Assembly (NCBI GenBank): GCA_016200585.1
Contig: JACQEN010000008.1
Coordinates: 1 to 38,806 of the forward strand
From: Deltaproteobacteria bacterium
GTDB taxonomy: Bacteria > Desulfobacterota > Binatia > HRBIN30
Reading direction: 5' to 3'
DNA length: 38,806 nucleotides
Shown here in pieces: positions 16,071-22,290 of this stretch (position 1 is the stretch's first letter; every line of letters starts with the position of its first letter). The notes beneath the pieces were generated by a model. It was not told the DNA's origin and did no database searches. It saw nothing but the letters and a program-made list of their open reading frames with translations. The translations under genes were made by a program, and so were the position numbers.

Positions 16071-16634
16071 ATGATTATCGCCGCTACCGCGCTGCGCGCA
16101 GGTATGATCATCAAGCATCAGAATGACCTGTTCCGGATGACCAGCGTCGTTCACGTTACCCCGGGCAATTGGCGCGGCATGGTACAGACCAAGATGCGCA
16201 ACCTGCGCTCCGGCACACAGATCGAAAACCGCTTCCGCTCGGAAGACAAGGTCGACCGTGTGACTCTCGAACAACATGAAATGGAGTTCCTCTACGAAGC
16301 CGACGGGCTGTACCACTTCATGAATACCGAGAACTACGAGCAGATCGCTCTCGAAGCCGAAGCACTGGGTGACGCCGTCAATTTCATCAAAGCCAATCAA
16401 CGTGTGCAGGTGGAGTTCTACGAGAACAAGCCGATGGGCGTTTCCTTGCCGAAGACCGTCGATCTGCGCGTCACGCACACCGAGCCGTCGGTGAAAAGCG
16501 CCACGGTAACCAATGTTCTCAAGCCGGCCACGGTCGAAACCGGCGCCATCGTTCAAGTCCCCGGTTTCATCGCCATCGACGATGTGATCCGCGTCGATAC
16601 CGAGAGCGGAGAATATCTGTCGCGGGCCAAGTAG
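16071..16634 (+). CDS. efp: Elongation factor P with Asn at the modification-loop tip
   Basis: A 187-residue translation factor that binds between the P and E sites and relieves stalling at polyproline motifs. The KOW-like N domain and two OB domains are complete, ending in the family signature around IRVDTESGEYLSRAK. The loop that reaches the peptidyl-transferase centre reads TPGNWRG at residues 30-36. Asn33 occupies the place of the lysine modified in E. coli (PGKG) and of the arginine rhamnosylated in Pseudomonas. A strong AAGGAG site (16056-16061) precedes the ATG. The gene appears monocistronic. No EpmA, EpmB or EarP-like modifier gene lies in the window. Confidence 0.96.
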   Translation: MIIAATALRAGMIIKHQNDLFRMTSVVHVTPGNWRGMVQTKMRNLRSGTQIENRFRSEDKVDRVTLEQHEMEFLYEADGLYHFMNTENYEQIALEAEALGDAVNFIKANQRVQVEFYENKPMGVSLPKTVDLRVTHTEPSVKSATVTNVLKPATVETGAIVQVPGFIAIDDVIRVDTESGEYLSRAK

Positions 16635-16649
16635 CTTCCAACCGGAAGC
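16634..16649. terminator. Hairpin immediately after efp
   Basis: GCTTCC-aacc-GGAAGC is a perfect 6-bp stem starting at the last base of the efp stop codon. No T-run follows. Confidence 0.3.
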
Positions 16650-16672
16650 CCCAAGAACCGGAGCAAATTAGC

Positions 16673-16702
16673 TTGACGCCAGGCGTCCGCGCGACATACA
16701 AA
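16673..16702 (+). promoter_or_regulatory. Possible sigma-70-type promoter for the OmpA-like gene
   Basis: TTGACG (16673-16678) and TACAAA (16697-16702) are separated by 18 nt and lie about 95 nt upstream of the ATG at 16797. The matches are five of six and four of six to the consensus hexamers. Confidence 0.3.
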
Positions 16703-16796
16703 AAACTGGGTGTATCCGTGTGGTCGAAAGCCGCCGGCTGGCACCAAATCTTTCGATTTCCAAGTTGACCACACGCATACAACGGAAGGGACGCGG

Positions 16797-17655
16797 ATGA
16801 GATCTCGCTGGCTGCTTGTGATGACGTTGGTTGCAGCTGTTGCCCTGCAAGGGTGCGCTGGCTTCCACCGTCATTTCGTCGACAAGAAATGGGGCAAAGG
16901 CACGTGGATCCCGGCCGCGGTTTGCGCTGTCGCTGGGGCCTGTCGCTGGGGCCGGTGCCGGGATCGGCATCCAGGAGGCTCGGCGCGGCACGTCCACAGC
17001 CAACGTCTACAATTCCGATGGATCACTGGCCGGACGACTCGAGAAGCGCGACAACGCCGACTACTGGAAGGGCGCGCTCATCGGAGCTGCGGCCGGCGCC
17101 GTCGTCTGCGGCGTCGCCGGGCACTATTTCCTCGATCCGGAGCAAGCGACCCCAACACCCGCGCCGCCGCCCCCTCCGCCGCCGGCGCCGACACCCAACC
17201 CGGAGGCCCTGCCGGCGCCATCAAGCAAGCGGATGGTCTTGCGTGGAGTCAATTTCGACTTCGACAAGAGCGACATCCGACCCGACTCGCGACCCGTCCT
17301 CGACGAGGCTGCCGATGTCCTCACGCAGCACCCGCAAATCCGTGTCTCGGTTGAGGGCCATACGGATTCGAAAGGTACCGATGCGTACAATGAGAAGCTC
17401 TCGGTGCGCCGCGCCGAGGCCGTCTTCCGTTATCTCGTCGGGCATGGCGTAACGCCAGAGCGGCTGGAGGTCATCGGCTACGGTGAAACACGCCCGGTCG
17501 CCGATAACGAGACGGATGCCGGACGCGCGCAGAATCGCCGCGTCGAGCTACACGTGGTCAGCCCGCCGGAAGACAACGGCGGTACGCCGCCGCTCTCACC
17601 ACCGCCAGCTCCAGCAGCAGAACCAACACCGGCGCCGGCTGACAAAACGAATTAG
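16797..17655 (+). pseudogene. OmpA-family lipoprotein, frameshifted by a 13-bp tandem duplication
   Basis: The gene starts at the ATG at 16797 after GGAAGGGA and encodes a lipoprotein signal (LLVMTLVAAVALQGC, lipidated Cys near residue 20). It continues GFHRHFVDKKWGKGTWIPAAVCAVAGA, then loses frame. The rest reads in the +1 frame from about 16940: a glycine-zipper-like membrane segment (GALIGAAAGAVVCGVAG), a Pro-rich linker and a full OmpA peptidoglycan-binding domain (VNFDFDKSDIRPDS, GHTDSKGTDAYNEKLSVRRA, GYGETRPV). CTGTCGCTGGGGC occurs twice in tandem (16927-16939, 16940-16952). Removing one copy restores a single frame reading AVAGAGAGIGIQE. An intact product would be about 281 residues, anchoring outer membrane to peptidoglycan. 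It could be a recent mutation, a reversible switch or an assembly error. Confidence 0.85.
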
Positions 17656-17663
17656 GGTATCGC

Positions 17664-17724
17664 ATCCACGGATCACAGCTTGGACCGCCCCCAAACGGGC
17701 CGGCGCGGGCTGTGATTCGTGGGT
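17664..17724. terminator. Long inverted repeat between convergent genes
   Basis: The arms at 17664-17679 (ATCCACGGATCACAGC) and 17709-17724 (GCTGTGATTCGTGGGT) pair over 16 bp, two of them G-U in RNA. A GC-rich loop of 29 nt separates them. The repeat sits between the converging OmpA-like and wecB genes, where a bidirectional terminator is expected. T-runs are absent, so the role is inferred from position and stem length. Confidence 0.4.
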
Positions 17725-17748
17725 CGTCTGCCGTTGATAGGCGGCGGA

Positions 17749-18891
17749 TTACGCCAGATTCGGCTGCTTCCCGGCGACGATCTGCTCGACCACGACGGCA
17801 ATGCGCTCGGCGGCTTTGCCGTCGCCGTACGGATTCATCGGACTGGCCATCGCCCGGTAGTGCGCCGCATCGGTAAGCAGCTCGTGCACCGTACTGACGA
17901 TGCGCTCGACATTCGTACCGACCAGCCTGGCCACCCCCGCTTTGACACCTTCGGGGCGTTCGGTCGTCTCGCGCATCACCAAGACCGGCTTGCCGATCGA
18001 CGGCGCTTCTTCCTGAATTCCACCGGAGTCGGTGAGAATCAGAGTGGCGCGGCGCATCAAGTCGACAAACGGCACGTAATCGAGCGGTGGCGTCAAAACG
18101 ATGCGGTCGTGGTTCCCCAGGAGTCGATGCACCGGCTCCTGAACGTTTGGATTGAGGTGCACCGGATAGACGAGTGTAAGGTCGGGATGCGCATCGACGA
18201 TCCTACGAAGCGCTTGGCAAATGTTCTCGAAGCCACCGCCGAAGCTCTCACGGCGGTGCCCGGTCACCAGAATCATTCGACCCTTGCCGAGTCGCGCCGT
18301 AACTTCGGGAGGCAGAGTCGGTTTGATGCGACCGGTCTCGATGCCGGTGACGATCGACAGCAAAGCGTCGATGCCGGTGTTCCCCGTGACGAAGATCCGC
18401 TCCGCCGCGACGTGCTCATGTCGCAGATTGTCGCGCGCCCATTCGGTGGGCGGAAAATGCCAATCGGCCAACGCCGTCGTCATGTGTCGATTGATCTCTT
18501 CCGGAAAGGGCCGCTGCTTGTCGTGCGTCCTCAGCCCTGCTTCGACGTGCCCGACTTCGACCCGCAGATAGAAAGAGGCCAGGGCAGCAACAAAGGTCGT
18601 GGTCGTATCACCTTGCACCAACACCAGCCGTGGACGCTCCTGGGAAAGCACCTGGCGCAGGGCCAAGAGTGCGTTGGCGGTGATGTCGAACAGGTCTTGA
18701 TTCGACTTCATGAGATCGAGATCGAAATCGGGCCGGATGGCGAAGGCATCGAGAACCTGGTCGAGCATTTGGCGGTGCTGCGCCGTGACACAGACTTTGA
18801 CGTCGACGCGGCCGCGCAACGAATTGACAACCGGGGCCAGCTTCACCGCCTCCGGACGCGTGCCGAACACCACCAACACTCCGTCACTCAT
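17749..18891 (-). CDS. wecB: UDP-N-acetylglucosamine 2-epimerase (non-hydrolysing)
   Basis: A 380-residue cytosolic enzyme that interconverts UDP-GlcNAc and UDP-ManNAc, supplying ManNAc-derived sugars for surface polysaccharides. It shows the GT-B fold motifs of the family in order: FGTRPEAVKLAPV at the N terminus, VQGDTTTT (about 94-101), HVEAGLRT (about 114-121), FPEEINRHM (about 128-136), TGHRRESFG (about 209-217) and TDSGGIQEEAPSIGKPVLV (about 287-305), including the UDP-binding serine and glutamates. Its length matches the family. It lies 19 nt downstream of the sulfatase-like gene on the same strand, so it is probably co-transcribed with that gene and the radical SAM gene. No ManNAc dehydrogenase (wecC) is visible in the window. 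Confidence 0.95.
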   Translation of the reverse strand: MSDGVLVVFGTRPEAVKLAPVVNSLRGRVDVKVCVTAQHRQMLDQVLDAFAIRPDFDLDLMKSNQDLFDITANALLALRQVLSQERPRLVLVQGDTTTTFVAALASFYLRVEVGHVEAGLRTHDKQRPFPEEINRHMTTALADWHFPPTEWARDNLRHEHVAAERIFVTGNTGIDALLSIVTGIETGRIKPTLPPEVTARLGKGRMILVTGHRRESFGGGFENICQALRRIVDAHPDLTLVYPVHLNPNVQEPVHRLLGNHDRIVLTPPLDYVPFVDLMRRATLILTDSGGIQEEAPSIGKPVLVMRETTERPEGVKAGVARLVGTNVERIVSTVHELLTDAAHYRAMASPMNPYGDGKAAERIAVVVEQIVAGKQPNLA

Positions 18892-18910
18892 CAGCCGCCT
18901 CCCCAGCTCC

Positions 18911-20266
18911 CTACTTTACGTGGTCATCGACCCAACGACTAAAATCACGCGCCATCTCCGGCTCGCGCTCCACCAGGTTTACGCTTTCGCTCGGATCCGC
19001 CTGTAGATCGTAGAGCTCTTCGCGTCGTCTCGATCGCCGCAACTCGTCGCTTACGATCGCAGGGTACCCCAGATCGATCAACCCATGAGGCTCACTACGA
19101 ATGTACTTCCAACGCTGCGTTCGCATTCCACGCACCGCCGTCCCAAAGCGCTGCTCTGCCTCGCCTGGCGCGCGCGCCACCTGGCTGAGCTTGGCATGCG
19201 CCAACACAAACGTCTCGATGTATAGCCGACGATCGCCAGAATCCGGGGCGTCCATCAAGCGCAAGAGGCTGCGGCCATCGGTCATCTCCTGAGGACGAAG
19301 GGATGCCATCTCCGTGACGGTCGGAGACACGTCGGCCAGCGACGCCAACGCAGCGACTTGCTTGCCGGCAGGTAGATGTCCCGGCCAGCTGAGGATGAGC
19401 GGCACGCGCAACGACGGTTCGTACAAATCGGTCCCATGACCGAACAGATCGTGCTCCGTTAGACTTTGGCCATTGGTGCCATGCAGCACGACGATGGTTC
19501 GATTCTGCAGCCCGAGCTGGGCCAGCGTCTGCAAGACGCGTCCGACTTGCGCGTCTGTGGCCTCAACGCCCTTCGGATATGCCGGTACCAGCATCTCCGG
19601 CGTCGCCCCGCTCGGCCAACGCTCACGCGGTCCGAAGAAGTGGACCCACAAGAAGAAGGGCTGGCCGCCTTCACGACGCAGGAAGCCGACCGCGGCGTCG
19701 GCAGTTTGTTGGTCTGGCCGCATCGCATCGATCTCGAGCTTGGAATGTCGAAACGAACGGTCCTTGGATGCGTCGCCAAAGTAGACGCTCGCCATATGAA
19801 CCCGGTCGCCGGCCGCTGCCACGATGGGATCTACGAAGGTGTCGTCATAGCCGAAGAAACCACGATCGAGGCGATAGATGGAATCGAGCTCGAACGCCGA
19901 AACGATCGCCTGGGTACGATATCCGGCCGCTTGAAACACTTCAGGAAGCATCGGGAGATCGGCCCGCAGCCGATCGATGTGCGAGCGCACGCGATGCGTG
20001 GCTGCATCGCGACCCGTCAGCAACGTCGCCAACGACGGGCGCGTCCACGGGACATCGCACACCGCCTGCCGGAACAACACGCCCGCAGAAGCCAGAGCGT
20101 CCATCTGTGGCGTGCGCGAGGTCGTACCGCCATAGGACGACAAGGCGTCGGCCCGCAGTGCATCGACACTAATGATCAGAACATTGGGCCGATGGCTTTG
20201 ACGCAGCCAAAGGAACGTGGCCAACGCCAGCGCAGCGGTGAACCCGAAGGCGATTCGCCGAATCAT
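18911..20266 (-). CDS. Sulfatase-fold membrane-anchored protein lacking catalytic residues
   Basis: A 451-residue alkaline-phosphatase-superfamily protein with an N-terminal anchor (RIAFGFTAALALATFLWL). Sulfatase landmarks are recognisable: LIISVDALRADALSSYG, the active-site loop, LFGHGTDLYEPSLRVPLIL and a closing ELYDLQADPSESVNLVE. The formylglycine position that should read C-x-P-S-R is T-R-P-S-L (Thr75). The metal motif D-H-G-E is T-N-G-Q (264-267; bases 19466-19477), and the usual D-P-H substrate loop reads G-P-R in VHFFGPRERW. With two metal ligands and the nucleophile changed, classical sulfatase activity is unlikely. Binding, a scaffold role or a distinct reaction are the alternatives. 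The ATG at 20266 was chosen because the membrane anchor begins there; an ATG at 20317 would overlap the upstream radical SAM gene. Confidence 0.85.
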   Translation of the reverse strand: MIRRIAFGFTAALALATFLWLRQSHRPNVLIISVDALRADALSSYGGTTSRTPQMDALASAGVLFRQAVCDVPWTRPSLATLLTGRDAATHRVRSHIDRLRADLPMLPEVFQAAGYRTQAIVSAFELDSIYRLDRGFFGYDDTFVDPIVAAAGDRVHMASVYFGDASKDRSFRHSKLEIDAMRPDQQTADAAVGFLRREGGQPFFLWVHFFGPRERWPSGATPEMLVPAYPKGVEATDAQVGRVLQTLAQLGLQNRTIVVLHGTNGQSLTEHDLFGHGTDLYEPSLRVPLILSWPGHLPAGKQVAALASLADVSPTVTEMASLRPQEMTDGRSLLRLMDAPDSGDRRLYIETFVLAHAKLSQVARAPGEAEQRFGTAVRGMRTQRWKYIRSEPHGLIDLGYPAIVSDELRRSRRREELYDLQADPSESVNLVEREPEMARDFSRWVDDHVK

Positions 20267-20294
20267 GCCTGTCAGACGACCAACGTGGTTGGAA

Positions 20295-21371
20295 TCATCG
20301 TGCCGCCGCCACAGCACGCGGCACGTCCTCGGCGTCGGCCGGCCGACGCATCTTTGAAGTCAAGGGTAGACCGCGGAAGAGCTTGACCTTGTCGCAGCTG
20401 ACACAGAAGTGCCCGTCGGGAAGCGGCGACAGCGGCGCCGTCCAGATCCGACGTGCGGCCACGAATTTCTCGTTGTTCCACATCCGCCGGAACTGCCCGG
20501 GTCGGAAGTCGTCAAAGTCGTCGTGCTTGTTGAAACCCATACAGCAAGAGGCGAGGCCGCCATCGAAGTGAAAGACGGCCTTCTTCCACAAAAAGGAGCA
20601 CCGCTTTTCTCCCACCTTCAGGTAGTTGAAGTTGTACTCCCCTTTCGGCGCCCACGATGGATCGTCATAGAGACCACCCATGGCGAAAAAATTGTCGAGA
20701 CCGAGCTCAGCGGACAGGCGGCGCGCCTCCTCGACGCGGCCTTCGTTGTGGGCAAAGACCAGATACTGCCAGGTGATGTACGGGTTGCTCACGCCCAGCT
20801 CGCGCTTGGCGCGAACGAAAGCGCGCAGGTTCTGCATCACCAAATCGAAACTGCCACCACGGCGATAGACCTCATACGACTGCTGGTCGACGCCGTCGAC
20901 AGCGGCAGCGAGATGACTCAAGCCGGAATCGACGACCGCGCGCACCTGGTCGTCGGACAGAGGAAAGCTGAGATTGCTGGAAATGACGGTGCGCAAGCCG
21001 CGGACGCTGGCGTCGCGGATCAACGTCGGCAGCTCGCGATTGAAGAACGGCTCACCCCAGTTGAATAGCTCGAGTTGGTACGCATACGGCGCCAGGTCGT
21101 CGAGGATGTTGCGAAACAGGTCTACGGAAATGCTCCCCCGCCCGCGCCCGCCTTGCTCACCGCGGCCGGTCGGACAGTACGGGCAGCGCAGGTTGCACTT
21201 GTTGCTGACGTCGATGCAAAGCTCCGACGGGTAGGACCACAGTCGGTTCCGCCCGAGCGCCATCTCCGTCTCCGCCAGGTAGTGATTGAATGCCCGGCGC
21301 AGCCGCCGGAGGACTGAATTCACGCTGTAAAGGTACCGTAGCCCCGGACCTTTGTACATCGAACTCGACAT
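20295..21371 (-). CDS. Radical SAM/SPASM-domain protein
   Basis: A 358-residue enzyme that binds a 4Fe-4S cluster and S-adenosylmethionine through CNLRCPYC (Cys59, Cys63, Cys66). The TIM-barrel core runs to about residue 250, with LFNWGEPFFN as the GGEP-like SAM-binding segment. The C-terminal SPASM-type auxiliary cluster region holds further cysteines: KRCSFLW, LASCCMGFN and HFCVSCDKV. SPASM enzymes modify peptides, proteins or small molecules; relatives in polysaccharide loci are known but mostly unassigned. The gene is 28 nt upstream of the sulfatase-like gene and then wecB on the same strand, so the three form a likely operon. An upstream activity on a sugar or lipid carrier is inference. 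Anaerobic sulfatase-maturase function is conceivable, but the neighbour lacks the cysteine or serine target. Confidence 0.88.
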   Translation of the reverse strand: MSSSMYKGPGLRYLYSVNSVLRRLRRAFNHYLAETEMALGRNRLWSYPSELCIDVSNKCNLRCPYCPTGRGEQGGRGRGSISVDLFRNILDDLAPYAYQLELFNWGEPFFNRELPTLIRDASVRGLRTVISSNLSFPLSDDQVRAVVDSGLSHLAAAVDGVDQQSYEVYRRGGSFDLVMQNLRAFVRAKRELGVSNPYITWQYLVFAHNEGRVEEARRLSAELGLDNFFAMGGLYDDPSWAPKGEYNFNYLKVGEKRCSFLWKKAVFHFDGGLASCCMGFNKHDDFDDFRPGQFRRMWNNEKFVAARRIWTAPLSPLPDGHFCVSCDKVKLFRGLPLTSKMRRPADAEDVPRAVAAAR

Positions 21372-21432
21372 CTCGGCGGCGCCAGGCCCACGGAACCTTG
21401 ATCTGAGCGACGGCGCATGGTTTGCCTCTCGA

Positions 21433-22275
21433 ATGCCGTCTTGGACCCTCGATCAAGCACGCCAATACTTGGCAGCAGTCGAGCGTCCGGCCGCCGAAGC
21501 CGAGCGCCACCGTCAATGGGTGGAAAGCGAGCTACCGCGCTTCCTGCGAACGCTGCAATTGGTCCCGGATGGCCAACCGTCGGAGCGCTGTCTTGAGATT
21601 GGCAGCATGCCGTACACGTTCACCATGCTTCTAAAGAAAGCGCAGCCCTATGAGTTGAGCCTGGTCGACTTCTTCCCCACGGACGAACGCCAGCACCGCG
21701 AGACAGTGATCCTTCCATCGCTCGGCGAGCAGCACGATTTCGTCAGCCAGATCTGCGATATCGAGCGCGACCCCCTGCCCTTCGCTGCCGCCAGTTTTGC
21801 CGGCGTCCTGTGCTGCGAAGTGCTCGAACATCTCACGGCGGATCCGATCCACATGCTGTCGGAGATCTACCGTGTGTTGAAACCGAACGGATGGCTGGTG
21901 CTGAGTACGCCCAACGTTGCAAGTCTGAAGAACGTGCTGGCGTTGCTTCACGGACGCAACATCTACGATCCGTACGAGCTCGTCTTCGGCCCGACCTGGA
22001 GGCATAACCGCGAGTATACGGCGGGCGAGCTTTCCGACCTCTTACAAAATACGGGTTTCACCATCGACCATCTCAGCATCGAAGAAAAAAATGGCGCCCT
22101 CTCGCGGCGGCCGCTCGGACAACGCATTCTGCGGCGACTATTGGGATGGCGCTATCGCCAGGCGTATGGCGACCAGCTCTACGTGCGTGCCCGTCGCGGC
22201 AGCTCATTCAATCCGTATCGCCCCGACTGGTTGTTCGGTCACGCTGCGCTTGCCCGGCAACTCCAAAAATCGTAG
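21433..22275 (+). CDS. SAM-dependent methyltransferase (class I)
   Basis: A 280-residue methyltransferase. The SAM-binding motif I is CLEIGSMPYTFTMLL. An acidic motif lies at SLVDFFP, and the post-motif segments are DIERDPLPFAAASFAGVLCCEVLEHL and RVLKPNGWLVLSTPN. The C-terminal part (HNREYTAGELSDLLQNTGF) is common in methyltransferases of O-antigen and capsule clusters. The ATG at 21433 was chosen because an earlier in-frame ATG at 21352 would overlap the divergent radical SAM gene by 20 nt. The probable substrate is a sugar or lipid-linked glycan in the surrounding polysaccharide pathway. It stands alone between two minus-strand genes. Confidence 0.85.
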   Translation: MPSWTLDQARQYLAAVERPAAEAERHRQWVESELPRFLRTLQLVPDGQPSERCLEIGSMPYTFTMLLKKAQPYELSLVDFFPTDERQHRETVILPSLGEQHDFVSQICDIERDPLPFAAASFAGVLCCEVLEHLTADPIHMLSEIYRVLKPNGWLVLSTPNVASLKNVLALLHGRNIYDPYELVFGPTWRHNREYTAGELSDLLQNTGFTIDHLSIEEKNGALSRRPLGQRILRRLLGWRYRQAYGDQLYVRARRGSSFNPYRPDWLFGHAALARQLQKS

Positions 22276-22290
22276 TCGGGCCGCAACGCT

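Noticed and set aside
17150-17220. CCG-rich low-complexity stretch in the OmpA gene
   Set aside because: It is the usual proline-rich linker between the membrane part and the OmpA domain.
17719-18942. Open frame of 407 codons on the plus strand across wecB
   Set aside because: It lies antisense to the well-supported wecB gene, has no recognisable domain, and its composition follows the complement of wecB codons.
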